In this document: piece by piece, positions 43,885 through 52,520 of the stretch
Layout of the letters: the number at the start of each line of letters is the position of its first letter
Position numbering within the stretch: position 1 is the stretch's first letter
Source of the DNA: Desulfogranum marinum
GTDB taxonomy: Bacteria > Desulfobacterota > Desulfobulbia > Desulfobulbales > Desulfobulbaceae
DNA: 64,000 nt
Direction: 5' to 3'
Assembly: GCF_016918565.1 (NCBI RefSeq)
Contig: NZ_JAFFQD010000020.1
Span: 1-64,000, forward strand
Notes under the pieces: model-generated
Told to the model about the DNA's origin: nothing
Seen by the model: the letters and a program-made list of their open reading frames with translations, nothing else
Databases searched by the model: none
Position numbers and translations under genes: made by a program

Positions 43885-44123
43885 TTTTTCACTTTCCTGC
43901 TTGCAAGCTCATCACTAAGGATATCAAGGTCTGCCATATCCCACCTTGCCGCTTCAATATTTTCCTCACGAATGCGGTCGTAGACTTCCTGCCGATAAAT
44001 TTTGGTTTCCCGGGGAGCGTCAATCCCGATACGGACCCCCCCACTTTTCATTTCAATGATTTTGACGGTAATATTGTCACCAATAACAATACCTTCACCG
44101 GCTTTTCTGGTCAGCACCAGCAT
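43881..44123 (-). CDS. csrA: Carbon storage regulator CsrA
   Basis: An 80-residue RNA-binding translational repressor that recognises GGA-containing hairpins in mRNA leaders, such as that of flagellin. It begins [16 protein letters not shown], the standard sequence, with the RNA-contacting [11 protein letters not shown] near residues 29-39. The ATG at 44121-44123 follows AGGTGC; a longer reading to 44198 is leader. Slightly longer than the 61-residue E. coli protein, like the versions paired with FliW. It overlaps fliW by ATGA and lies after flgL. Confidence 0.95.
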   Translation of the reverse strand: MLVLTRKAGEGIVIGDNITVKIIEMKSGGVRIGIDAPRETKIYRQEVYDRIREENIEAARWDMADLDILSDELASRKVKK

Positions 44124-44309
44124 GTCTGCACCTATGATTTTTCCGGAAAAATCTATCCAGAGGGGAAGAATTGAGGACTGTCCTTTCATAGGAAGCAATC
44201 AGTACAGATGAAAGATAGATCACCTGTAACTGATTATTTCAACGTCCATATGTTCAATATTGTGTAAACTGCTCGAAAAAGCAAGTGTTTTTAGTCGGTT
44301 CTATAAGGG

Positions 44310-45308
44310 TTAGATAAAATCGAGAATGGAAAGTTGGGAAACCTTGGAGGTTATACTCAGAGCCGCCTGGAAGGCGGTTTCTTGTTGCACGATATCATTG
44401 AATACCTCGATGGCGTCTGCGTCCTCATAGCGGGATAACACCTGTTTGAGGTCGATCTGTGCCTCTTCTTGGTGGATCATGGCGGTTTCTACTCGCTTTG
44501 CTCTGTTGCCAAGTTGTGAACGAAGCCTACGGTTTTGCTCGGCTGCGCCATCAAGGTCTTGGAGGCTGGTCTGCATTGCCGCCTGGTCATTGGCGCGAAT
44601 AGCTTCTTCGGCCTGGGTGATTTCTGCAAACAGGTCAAACCTCCCGGCATCAATACCATTCACCGCGTTGCCTGTAGGGTCTGGTGGGTTGTAGGGTGGA
44701 GGATTCCAGTTTGTAGAACCTAAAAAAAGCTCATTGCCCGTGAGGTTGGCCTGCAGTTGTTCACCAGAGCTGATTTCAACAAAGGTGGCATTTTCGTCAC
44801 CAGCATACAACACGGGCCATGTTGTATGATCGTTGGCATCATACCCAGCTGCCGTATAAGATGTGTTGATGGTAAACGGTTTGCTGTCTTCCTGGTAGCC
44901 GCTAAAGATGTACTTCCCGTCAACATTCCCGTTTGCAGCATCAAGCATTTCCTGCTTGAGCTGTACCAGCTCATCAGCCAGCACTGTACGGTCCTCGTCA
45001 CTTAGGCTTCCATTCACTGCATTGACCATGATTTCCTTGGCCCGCTGCATGATGTTTTCGACATGCTCCAAGTGCCCATCGGTGGCTGCCATGATGTCGC
45101 CGGTTTTGCCCATTGTCTCCAGATAACGGTCGATGTTGCTGAGCTGCTTCCTGGTATTGAGTACAGGGCGGATGGCAGCCGGGTCATCAGAAGGATTGGA
45201 TAATTTTTTACCGGTTGCCCCTGTGGTGCGTAATTTTTCAAGATCAAGAGCTACGTCATTGAGCCGTGTACCGAGCATGCGGTAAGTGGTGCCTTGGGTT
45301 GCTTTCAT
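44310..45308 (-). CDS. flgL: Hook-filament junction protein FlgL
   Basis: A 332-residue second junction protein (HAP3) joining hook to filament. It begins MKATQGTTYRMLGTRLNDV and ends ALSITSKVSQLSILDFI; the conserved N-terminal SGKKLSNPSDDP-type stretch (KKLSNPSDDPAAI) and the C-terminal coiled coils resemble flagellin D0/D1. It begins 3 bp after flgK. Confidence 0.94.
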   Translation of the reverse strand: MKATQGTTYRMLGTRLNDVALDLEKLRTTGATGKKLSNPSDDPAAIRPVLNTRKQLSNIDRYLETMGKTGDIMAATDGHLEHVENIMQRAKEIMVNAVNGSLSDEDRTVLADELVQLKQEMLDAANGNVDGKYIFSGYQEDSKPFTINTSYTAAGYDANDHTTWPVLYAGDENATFVEISSGEQLQANLTGNELFLGSTNWNPPPYNPPDPTGNAVNGIDAGRFDLFAEITQAEEAIRANDQAAMQTSLQDLDGAAEQNRRLRSQLGNRAKRVETAMIHQEEAQIDLKQVLSRYEDADAIEVFNDIVQQETAFQAALSITSKVSQLSILDFI

Positions 45309-45311
45309 CTT

Positions 45312-46724
45312 TTACCCCTTGAGCTGCAGCAGCGAATTCATCATTTCATCAACAGTGGAAAGAAACTTGGCCGACGATTGAAAACCACGTTGATATTGAA
45401 TAAGGTCAATCATTTCTTCTTCCAGAGAAACGCCGGAATACCCGTCACGCAGATTTTGCAATTGGACTGTGGTATCCTCTGCGCCTTTGAGCGCGAGGTC
45501 GTTTCTGCTTGCTTCAATGCCGACTGTGGAGACCATTTGGCTGAAGAAGGCATCATAGTTGCCATCGGTGCCTGTTACGTTATGGCTTGTTTCCAATGCT
45601 GCGATTTTGAGTGCGTTCTCGTTATCACCAGGGGCAGCCGTGTCCTGGCCGGCAGCAGCAATATAGCGACTGTCTGTAAAGGCAGTGGTGATGGACCTGC
45701 TGGCGCGAACGTCTGACGGCAGCGCTGTGATATCGGTGAAAAAGAATTGACCGGTGGTGGCGATATCCGTCGTAGGATCGATGAAGTACCCATCATCATG
45801 GATATCGTTAACCGAAGAGGTGATGTCAATGGCAAGTGTATCAAGATCATCGTGCAACCCTTCCACAAAAACATCCCGCATTTCGTATATGCCGCGAAAC
45901 TCCCCACCCAGTTCCTCGCGGCTGATATCTTTGATGGTTCCGGCTATTTCGACCTGGAGTTCGACATTGGTGCCGGTGGTAACCGTTTGAATGGTCATGG
46001 CCGTATTGCCCTGGACCAGAGGTGTGCCCCCTGGTAGAACCACTGCGAGCATGCCAAGGTTATCACTGTATGTCTTCACGCCAAGGGTTTGCGAGAGGTC
46101 CTGAACCAGCAGATCCCGCTGGTCCCTGGCCGCATTGGCCTGCTGGCCGCCAATTTCTATCTGCCTGATTCTGTCGTTGAGCTTTGCAATTTCAGAGATC
46201 TTTTCATTGAGCTGTTCTACCTCGCCGATAATTTCGGTGTTGAGGTTTTGGGTAATGGTGTTGAGCTCATCACTGACCTGACGAAAGGCATCACCCAGGA
46301 GTTGTCCACGCTGGAGCACCACGTCTCGTTCCACCGCTCCGCTTGGATTGGTCGTCAGCTCTTGCCAGGCGTCAAAAAAATCGTCAATTTCAGAGGCAAG
46401 ATTGTCGTCCGATACATTGAAAATACGTTCGAGCTCCGATAGGGTGTTGGACCTGCCGGTTTCTTCACCAAAGGCAATATTACTTTCCTGGAGCTGGCGG
46501 CTGATAAAGGAACTGTAGTCCCGACTGACGTCGGATACGGTTACCCCCTGACCTATGAAGAAATCACCGAAATTGACCGCCGGGATCTGCATCAATTCGG
46601 CTCGTTGACGCGAATAGCCTTCGGTGTTGACGTTGGCAACGTTGTTGCCGACAATCTCGATGGATTTCTGGTTGGTGCTCAGGCTTGTTTTACCGGCATT
46701 CAGAGCGTCAAGGAGTCCTGCCAT
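45312..46724 (-). CDS. flgK: Hook-filament junction protein FlgK
   Basis: A 470-residue first junction protein (HAP1). It starts MAGLLDALNAGKTSLSTN followed by VGNNVANVNTEGYSRQRAEL, the standard motif; the C-terminal GVSLEEEMIDLIQYQRGFQSSAKFLSTVDEMMNSLL is the matching D0 helix. Length is at the short end of the range (the E. coli protein has 547 residues). A sigma-28-like promoter lies 70 bp upstream at 46794-46821, as expected for a late gene. flgL follows after 3 bp. Confidence 0.95.
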   Translation of the reverse strand: MAGLLDALNAGKTSLSTNQKSIEIVGNNVANVNTEGYSRQRAELMQIPAVNFGDFFIGQGVTVSDVSRDYSSFISRQLQESNIAFGEETGRSNTLSELERIFNVSDDNLASEIDDFFDAWQELTTNPSGAVERDVVLQRGQLLGDAFRQVSDELNTITQNLNTEIIGEVEQLNEKISEIAKLNDRIRQIEIGGQQANAARDQRDLLVQDLSQTLGVKTYSDNLGMLAVVLPGGTPLVQGNTAMTIQTVTTGTNVELQVEIAGTIKDISREELGGEFRGIYEMRDVFVEGLHDDLDTLAIDITSSVNDIHDDGYFIDPTTDIATTGQFFFTDITALPSDVRASRSITTAFTDSRYIAAAGQDTAAPGDNENALKIAALETSHNVTGTDGNYDAFFSQMVSTVGIEASRNDLALKGAEDTTVQLQNLRDGYSGVSLEEEMIDLIQYQRGFQSSAKFLSTVDEMMNSLLQLKG

Positions 46725-47050
46725 GTTCGTATTCCTGGATATTGAGTAGTGTGAGTCAGTCCGTTGACGTGGTAAAATGATCCTCTATTTATAGTATCGG
46801 CACAAACCGAGAAAGAGTTTAGCTGAGAGCGTATGGTCTTTCTTTTTCAGCTGGGTGACAGGTGGACGGATCGCGGGTGAGTGAGGGGGCATACCATAAA
46901 GAGTTTGCTTGCGCTGTAACACCCAGTTTCTGAGCAAACCGAGTGCAAAGAAGAGGGCGGAGCAGCGGTAAAAGCCTGGGTGAGTTAGAAAGAGCTACAA
47001 CAGGGAAGGGCGATTAGCCCAGGAGTGACAGGAAGAAGGGGGAAAGCGGC
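46725..47050. other. 326-bp gap upstream of flgK
   Basis: Between the flgN stop and the flgK start. It contains the sigma-28-like site at 46794-46821 and purine-rich sequence at 46900-47045. I see no gene here and no terminator. Confidence 0.6.
46794..46821 (-). promoter_or_regulatory. Sigma-28 (FliA) promoter of flgKL
   Basis: On the minus strand: TAAA, 16 bases, GCCGATAC, against consensus TAAA-N15-GCCGATAA (seven of eight in the -10 box). It lies 70 bp before the flgK start. It is the best match to the FliA consensus in the window. FlgKL are late genes in other flagellar systems, consistent with this. Confidence 0.8.
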
Positions 47051-47404
47051 TTAAATCCTACCGGAAAGCAGGCGACCGTTCATGGCGGTGTTGTTGGTTG
47101 CACCGGTCTGGCCGTAGGTTGTAGGGACTGTTTTTCGACCAAAAAATTCCATGGTCTCTTGGATCCAATTCAGTGTTGCGCGGAATAGGAAGGCATTGCG
47201 TCTGTTTTCATCGCTGATCTCACGGGCAAGAGCTTGATCGTCCGGATGCAGTTTTTCGACAACCTGCAAGGTTTGCAGGATTGCTTGTTTTTGTGCCATG
47301 TCATGGGCCATGGCCTGCATATCAAGCTGTTTTGCATGTTCTCGTTCGTTGTGGATAGTTTCTCGCAACTGCATGAGCAACTCTCGAACCGATTCGCGGG
47401 TCAT
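47051..47404 (-). CDS. flgN: FlgN-like chaperone for FlgK/FlgL
   Basis: A 117-residue helical protein that starts one base inside the flgM stop and precedes flgKL. The pattern SVRELLMQLRETIHNEREHAKQLDMQAMAHDM and an all-helical first 75 residues fit FlgN; the glycine-asparagine-rich tail is typical. FlgN binds junction proteins and delivers them to the export gate. Position is the main support because these chaperones diverge fast. Confidence 0.8.
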   Translation of the reverse strand: MTRESVRELLMQLRETIHNEREHAKQLDMQAMAHDMAQKQAILQTLQVVEKLHPDDQALAREISDENRRNAFLFRATLNWIQETMEFFGRKTVPTTYGQTGATNNTAMNGRLLSGRI

Positions 47405-47664
47405 TATCGTCCCTCAACTAAGAATTTAAGCAGGCTGGAAGCGACTTTGTCCAGTTCAGGCTCGTAAGTACCATTTGCTACCTGAGCTTTGAGTTCTTCA
47501 ACACGGGCGGCCCGTTCGCTTTTGGAAACATCACTGGTGCTGGTTGCTTCACTCGCTCCCTTGAGAGCAGAAGAAAACGATGCGCCTTGTGCGTTGTCAG
47601 CTTTGCCGGATTTTTGCGTTTCACCGGTGCGATTGATTTTGTTGACACCGCCTATTTGTGCCAT
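47404..47664 (-). CDS. flgM: Anti-sigma-28 factor FlgM
   Basis: A small, mostly disordered inhibitor of FliA that is exported once the hook is complete. The C-terminal half holds the conserved sigma-binding pattern: KSERAARVEELKAQVANGTYEPELDKVASSLLKFL. The start is set at ATG 47664 (MAQIGGVNKI) because GGAG lies eight bases upstream and the short disordered N-terminus fits; a start at 47703 (GTG) or the ATG at 47694 is also possible. It overlaps flgN by one base. Length 86 residues. Confidence 0.85.
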   Translation of the reverse strand: MAQIGGVNKINRTGETQKSGKADNAQGASFSSALKGASEATSTSDVSKSERAARVEELKAQVANGTYEPELDKVASSLLKFLVEGR

Positions 47665-47709
47665 ACCTCTGACTCCAAAAAATTCCACTGTCATCACGTT
47701 CACCTGATG

Positions 47710-48282
47710 TTATTGTTCAACCACAGTTTTGGACTCAGCTACCCAGCTGTCGAGCTTTTCCATAACCGCATCGTAAGTTGCATAGGAGATGTCTGGGAGC
47801 CACCCACCAAACGCTTCAAGCGCTTGGTCAAATCCGTTATTAATGCCTTCCTTTATGGCATCGATTCGGGATGGATCTCCGCCGGCAACTCCAACTGCGA
47901 ACTGGAAAATTCGATCTGAGGTTTTTTCTACACCAAAATACCCGTCATCCGCAACCAATTCTTCGGCTGCTTCAGGGGTGATGGTGGCGATGTCAATCTC
48001 AATATCGCCGGCCAATACCTTGGTGTTAATGCCTTGTTCTTTCAGCAGGTTGGCTACCAGGTTTTGCAGCAAACCAAACTTGTCTCCTAGTCTGTTATCG
48101 ACTCTCATGTCGGTAGAGTAGGTGATTGCCGACGAGGATTCACTCTCAATGGATACAGCGTCCATCGAGCCGGACTGCTTGCCGCTTTCGTCGCTTTGCT
48201 TGGTAGAGCTAGCTTCCATGCGGTAATTCCGGTGAGTGTGAATCGCACTGTGCAATTGATTGTGGCTTACACTGTCTATCAT
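47710..48282 (-). CDS. Conserved hypothetical protein in the flagellar cluster (DUF5610-like)
   Basis: A 190-residue protein: the first 60 residues are polar, serine- and glutamine-rich and probably disordered; the rest is helical and acidic, with GYFGVEKTSDRIFQFAVGVAGGDPSRI and INNGFDQALEAFGG patterns reminiscent of DUF5610, found near flagellar genes in gamma-proteobacteria. That resemblance is from memory and weak. It lies directly upstream of flgM (6 bp), so it may be an accessory of the late flagellar switch. No signal peptide or membrane segment. Confidence 0.6.
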   Translation of the reverse strand: MIDSVSHNQLHSAIHTHRNYRMEASSTKQSDESGKQSGSMDAVSIESESSSAITYSTDMRVDNRLGDKFGLLQNLVANLLKEQGINTKVLAGDIEIDIATITPEAAEELVADDGYFGVEKTSDRIFQFAVGVAGGDPSRIDAIKEGINNGFDQALEAFGGWLPDISYATYDAVMEKLDSWVAESKTVVEQ

Positions 48283-48535
48283 TTCCCTGCCTCCCTGCAG
48301 TTTGTTGCGACTCGTCCTTGGCCGCAGTACAGATTTTTTCTTTTCTGTACTCTTCTTTTCGGTGGGAAATTGTGAGAACTTTAGTTTTTTTACTGATTTT
48401 TTGGGGAAAAAGATGAAAAAAATAAAGTAAGGATAATGGATTGTAATTCCAGATAAATACGTATGCTATGCAATTTGCTGGTGGTAAGGAGAATATCCTT
48501 GATGGTGTTGAAAAGATAAAAAAGAGTGAATGCAG
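48283..48535. other. Gap between flgJ and the DUF5610-like gene
   Basis: A 253-bp gap with an inverted repeat (AGTACAGA/TCTGTACT, 48326-48351) around a T-rich loop, which may be a terminator for the flgFGAHIJ transcript or part of a promoter region. No gene seen. No convincing sigma-28 or sigma-54 box. Confidence 0.5.
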
Positions 48536-48859
48536 CTATTTATTTTCCTGGTTTAGTTTACTTTGCATCTGTTCGTAAATTTGTTTGGCAAGACCGAGGC
48601 TCTGTTTTTGTGAGACTTGGGTTGCAATTTCCAGGTCGAGCATTTCTTCATAGATTTTTTCGGCATTGGATTTTGGAAACAGCTTTCCTTCAGGTACGCT
48701 TTTCCGCATGGCTTTGAACATGGATTGCACCATGATGGCCTCGAACTCGGCAGCTGCTTTTTTAATGGCTTTGTCATCTTTATTTGTAGAACTGACAGTT
48801 TCCTGTTGTTGTACATGCTGCGCTGCTGCAAATGTGAGTTTCGGGTCAATGGGATTCAT
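48536..48859 (-). CDS. flgJ: Rod-binding protein, FlgJ N-terminal domain
   Basis: A 107-residue protein equivalent to the first, rod-binding domain of FlgJ. Pattern: AIKKAAAEFEAIMVQSMFKAMRKSVPEG, then YEEMLDLEIATQVSQ, the typical rod-capping segment. It lacks the peptidoglycan hydrolase domain, as is common outside beta/gamma-proteobacteria, where a separate enzyme cuts the wall. It lies 15 bp after flgI on the same strand. Confidence 0.9.
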   Translation of the reverse strand: MNPIDPKLTFAAAQHVQQQETVSSTNKDDKAIKKAAAEFEAIMVQSMFKAMRKSVPEGKLFPKSNAEKIYEEMLDLEIATQVSQKQSLGLAKQIYEQMQSKLNQENK

Positions 48860-48874
48860 GATGTGTATTTCCGA

Positions 48875-49990
48875 TTAAAGGACAACCAGTTCACCTTGAA
48901 GGGCGCCTGCCGCTTTGATAGCTTGAAAAATAGCAATTAAATCGCGAGGAGTGGCACCAATAGCATTGAGAGCTTTTGCTATATCACCGATATTGACACC
49001 CATCTCTAGGACCACCAGGTTGCCGTCCTCTTCGACGACTTCAATGGTCGTCTGCGGTGCGGCCACCGTTTCACCGGCAGCCAGTGGGTTTGGTTGGGAT
49101 ACTTCAATGGATTCGGAAATGACCAGGTTCAGGTTACCATGGGACACTGCTACGGTAGATATGCGTACATCCTGCCCCATAACAATAGTGCCGGTTCGTT
49201 CATTGACCACAATCCTGGCGGGTGTATCCGGAGAGATACTGATGTTCTCGATTTCTGAGATAAAAGAAACCAATCCACCAGGGTAATCGTCAGGTTGTAT
49301 AACCTGGATGGATGTTCCGTCTAGAGACTGGGCTGTGGCGTCACCGAATTGATCGTTGATGGCCTCGGTCATTCTGGTAGCAGTGGTGAAATCTGTTTCC
49401 TTAAGCTGAAACAGAAGATTACCGTCTGTGGGCAGGGCAAAATTAACAGTTCGCTCAATAATAGCACCACCGGCAATACGACCCGCGGTTGGAAAGTTTT
49501 TTTGCACCTGAGCTGCTTTGCCGCCAAAAGAAATGCCACCAACGGCAAGGGGACCCTGAGCAACGGCGTAGGTTTTGCCGTCAGGCCCTTTGAGCGGTGT
49601 CATGAGCAGGTTGCCGCCTGCAAGGCTCGAGGAATCGCCAATGGAGGCCACGTGGATGTCAATAGTTGAACCTGCTCGTGCAAAAGGGGGTAGTTTTGCG
49701 GTGACCATGACCGCTGCCACATTTTTGGTTTTCATTTGGCTAAAGACATCCGGTGTGATGGCCATGCCCATTCTTTTGATCATATTAATCATGGCCTGGC
49801 GGGTGAAAACCGATTTTTTGATGTCGTCTCCGGTTCCGTTGAGCCCTATGACCAGCCCGTAACCCATGAGTTGATTTTCACGGACTCCCTCTATGTTTGC
49901 GAGATCTTTTATGCGTGCTGCTGAAACGGTTTGCACCCATACAGGCAGCAGAATAAAAAGAAGTGTGTATAGTATATATTTTCTTTGCAT
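48875..49990 (-). CDS. flgI: Flagellar P-ring protein FlgI
   Basis: A 371-residue periplasmic ring protein around the rod. It has a signal peptide (MQRKYILYTLLFILLPVWVQTVSAA), then IKDLANIEGVRENQLMGYGLVIGLNGTGDD, which is the family signature, and ends ELVVL. Length is normal. FlgA, encoded upstream, is its assembly chaperone. It follows flgH after 11 bp. Confidence 0.96.
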   Translation of the reverse strand: MQRKYILYTLLFILLPVWVQTVSAARIKDLANIEGVRENQLMGYGLVIGLNGTGDDIKKSVFTRQAMINMIKRMGMAITPDVFSQMKTKNVAAVMVTAKLPPFARAGSTIDIHVASIGDSSSLAGGNLLMTPLKGPDGKTYAVAQGPLAVGGISFGGKAAQVQKNFPTAGRIAGGAIIERTVNFALPTDGNLLFQLKETDFTTATRMTEAINDQFGDATAQSLDGTSIQVIQPDDYPGGLVSFISEIENISISPDTPARIVVNERTGTIVMGQDVRISTVAVSHGNLNLVISESIEVSQPNPLAAGETVAAPQTTIEVVEEDGNLVVLEMGVNIGDIAKALNAIGATPRDLIAIFQAIKAAGALQGELVVL

Positions 49991-50001
49991 GGAGAGCCTC
50001 T

Positions 50002-50724
50002 CTAGAAAGGCCAGGTGTTATCCAGAATACGCATCAGCCAGCCTGGTTTCTGTTTGTCTGAAATAGCACCTTTACCGGTATAGGCAATTTGCGCATTAAG
50101 AATATTGCCGGAATCTATGGTGTTGGCGGCAGTTATATCAAATGACCTGACAATACCTGTAAGATAAATAATCTGGTTTTCATTGTTCACCGTAACCGAT
50201 TTGCCGCCGCGGATTTTCATGTTTCCGTTAGGGTAGACCTCAATCACCTGGGTGGTAAGGGTTGCAACCAGATCCTCGCTTCTGGTCGTTTTTCCACCCC
50301 CCTTAAATTCATTGCTCAGGTTGGCTTCCACAAGAGAAGACATATTCAAATTAGGGTTGTTCTCTTCAAACACCTTTTCATAGCCAAACAGAGTGGGAAT
50401 CCCGGCAGTCATACTTGATTCCCGGTCAGTCTCTGTGGTTGCTTCTTTGGATGCACTGGCCTCTTCCTGAATGATCACTGTAACAATATCACCTACGGTT
50501 CTGGCCCTGATATCAGCAAGCCAGTTCCCTTCATCTCCTGTCCATAAGGTGCCTGGCGATTGTGGTTGCGGAGCCTTTACTACAGGTGCTTCCAGTGGTT
50601 CGGGAATGGAAACTACTTCAGGATTAGGATTACTGCAGCCTGAAAGAAAAAGGGCCAACACCGCACACAGCAGGAACAGGTTGGATAATGGGAATGAATA
50701 GTTCGTCTTGTGTATATATTTCAT
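50002..50724 (-). CDS. flgH: Flagellar L-ring lipoprotein FlgH
   Basis: A 240-residue outer-membrane ring protein. The signal ends in a lipobox FLSGC with the acylated cysteine near residue 30; then comes a proline-rich stretch and the conserved GTLWTGDEGNWLADIRARTVGDIVTVII and EASASKEATTETDRESS. A ribosome site GGAGTTTTAAG crosses the flgA stop, so ATG 50722-50724 is taken; a longer reading to 50769 overlaps flgA. Confidence 0.95.
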   Translation of the reverse strand: MKYIHKTNYSFPLSNLFLLCAVLALFLSGCSNPNPEVVSIPEPLEAPVVKAPQPQSPGTLWTGDEGNWLADIRARTVGDIVTVIIQEEASASKEATTETDRESSMTAGIPTLFGYEKVFEENNPNLNMSSLVEANLSNEFKGGGKTTRSEDLVATLTTQVIEVYPNGNMKIRGGKSVTVNNENQIIYLTGIVRSFDITAANTIDSGNILNAQIAYTGKGAISDKQKPGWLMRILDNTWPF

Positions 50725-50725
50725 C

Positions 50726-51682
50726 TTAAAACTCCACGGAAACCATTCCCGGGCCTTCGACCCGTGCATAAATAAGCTTGTTTGAGCGCATGTTTTTTAC
50801 CCGAATGGTGTCACCGATTATCCCGGCTGACCTGGCAACGCCCTTGGTGGAGATTCTGAGATGCCCTTTGCCGGCAATAACTTTTACCATGTCTCCGCTC
50901 GCGATCACAGGTGGGGCGGTAATATGATCTTGTTCGACCACTTTACCGGAGCCGATGGTTCTAACTGCCTGCATGCCGATAACATCTTCAGGTCTGTAAA
51001 CAGGATGGTCTGCGGCAACAATATTTTTACGTTTCATGATTATTTGCTCGGCTTTGATGACCGTTCCCTTCCGTATGGTATCTGCGGCCACGGCAATATC
51101 AGTAAGGATCTCAATTCGACCACGTACCGTACAGTTATTGGCTGGTTTGCCGTCGACTTTAAAGAAAATGGAAAAGCTTGAACTGTCAACGATAGTGGGA
51201 CGTGACGGTGTGACACGCCACGAGAGCTCTCCGTATGGCAGGAAGAGTTCAGCAGGAGCACGCATGGAGGTGAAGCGTATATCACCGTTGGGCAATCTTT
51301 GTTTGTTGTCAGCCAGGAATTGGGCAATGATTTGGTAGAGTTGATCGGCGGTAATTTTTATTGTCCGGCGCTGCACTACAACTTCTCGTGTGCCAGTCCA
51401 GTGAACGTCTGCGGCCTGAGGATTATTGCGGAGCGAGGTGATGACCAAAGGGGTCTGCAGTGTTTTTTTTTGTCCAAGGGCCGGGGAGTTGGCAATTACC
51501 AGCCGGCCTAAGGCCTGTCCTGCTTGGTCGGTTGAGGAAATGTGTGCAATATCGCCAAGCAGTATCTTGTCACCGGTTACGGTTGCCTGTTCGGTAAAGG
51601 TAACTGTCAGTGTTGCCGACGCCGGTGCAACAAGGAGCAACAAAAGAAAAATGCTATGCGATAACCCGAGAATATACTTCAT
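50726..51682 (-). CDS. flgA: P-ring assembly chaperone FlgA
   Basis: A 318-residue periplasmic protein with a signal peptide (about 1-24), an SAF-like domain and the chaperone-type C-terminus with GDMVKVIAGKGHLRISTKGVARSAGIIGD, then KLIYARVEGPGMVSVEF, the standard ending. FlgA helps P-ring subunits assemble. The gene ends two bases before flgH. The N-terminal extension (about 25-180) is longer than in E. coli FlgA (219 residues), which is normal for delta-type bacteria. Confidence 0.93.
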   Translation of the reverse strand: MKYILGLSHSIFLLLLLVAPASATLTVTFTEQATVTGDKILLGDIAHISSTDQAGQALGRLVIANSPALGQKKTLQTPLVITSLRNNPQAADVHWTGTREVVVQRRTIKITADQLYQIIAQFLADNKQRLPNGDIRFTSMRAPAELFLPYGELSWRVTPSRPTIVDSSSFSIFFKVDGKPANNCTVRGRIEILTDIAVAADTIRKGTVIKAEQIIMKRKNIVAADHPVYRPEDVIGMQAVRTIGSGKVVEQDHITAPPVIASGDMVKVIAGKGHLRISTKGVARSAGIIGDTIRVKNMRSNKLIYARVEGPGMVSVEF

Positions 51683-51689
51683 ATGCGCC

Positions 51690-52469
51690 TTACATGTTGT
51701 TAACGGTTTGCATCATTTCATCGGAGGTAGAGACAACATTAGAGTTGATCTCAAACGCCCTCTGGGTTGTAATCATATGGGCTAATTCTTCGACCAGGTT
51801 GACGTTGGAGTTTTCGACAAAACCCTGGAGCAGCAGACCATAACCATCACTACCAGGGGTGCCGATGGCTGCAACGCCGGAACTGTCTGTTTCTCGAAAG
51901 AGATTACGGCCAATGGCAACCAGGCCGGCGTCATTGACAAAATTTGCCAAGTCAATATTGCCAAGCTCTGTAGATTCGGTATCATCCCCCAAAATGGCAC
52001 TGACCACGCCTGTCTCTGAGATGGTTACCTCATTGGCATCTTCCGGGATAACGATCTCCGGTTGGATTGGATAACCGTCAGAGGTGGTCATCCGGCCGTC
52101 ACCGTCAAGCTTAAAGTTACCTGCCCTGGTATAAGCGGTGTTGCCGTTGGGGAGATCGACCTGGAAAAAGCCTGTGCCTTCAATGGCCACGTCGAGTTGG
52201 TTGTCGGTCTGAATCAGGTCGCCTGTGGTGAAAACTTTTGTTACTGCACCTGTTTTCACCCCCAGGCCGACCTGTATACCTGTTGGTGATTTTGTATCGT
52301 CTGAAGTGGGGCTCCCCGGTACTTTCATGATTTGGTAGAGCAGATCCTGGAAATCCGCACGGCTTTTTTTAAATCCTGTTGTCGAAACATTTGCCAGATT
52401 GTTGGCAATAACGTCCAGGTTCAGGTTCTGAGCCGACATGCCGGTGGTTGCTGTCCAGAGTGATCGCAT
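51690..52469 (-). CDS. flgG: Distal rod protein FlgG
   Basis: A 259-residue rod protein. It opens MRSLWTATTGMSAQNLNLDVIANNLANVSTTGFKKSRADFQDLLYQ, the diagnostic flagellar rod motif, and closes with LVEELAHMITTQRAFEINSNVVSTSDEMMQTVNNM. The length (about 260) is that of FlgG. It lies 51 bp after flgF and 7 bp before flgA. Confidence 0.96.
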   Translation of the reverse strand: MRSLWTATTGMSAQNLNLDVIANNLANVSTTGFKKSRADFQDLLYQIMKVPGSPTSDDTKSPTGIQVGLGVKTGAVTKVFTTGDLIQTDNQLDVAIEGTGFFQVDLPNGNTAYTRAGNFKLDGDGRMTTSDGYPIQPEIVIPEDANEVTISETGVVSAILGDDTESTELGNIDLANFVNDAGLVAIGRNLFRETDSSGVAAIGTPGSDGYGLLLQGFVENSNVNLVEELAHMITTQRAFEINSNVVSTSDEMMQTVNNM

Positions 52470-52520
52470 AGTATGCCTCTTTGTGCAGTAATATCTGCAT
52501 AAGTAGTATGTTTTTGCCTG

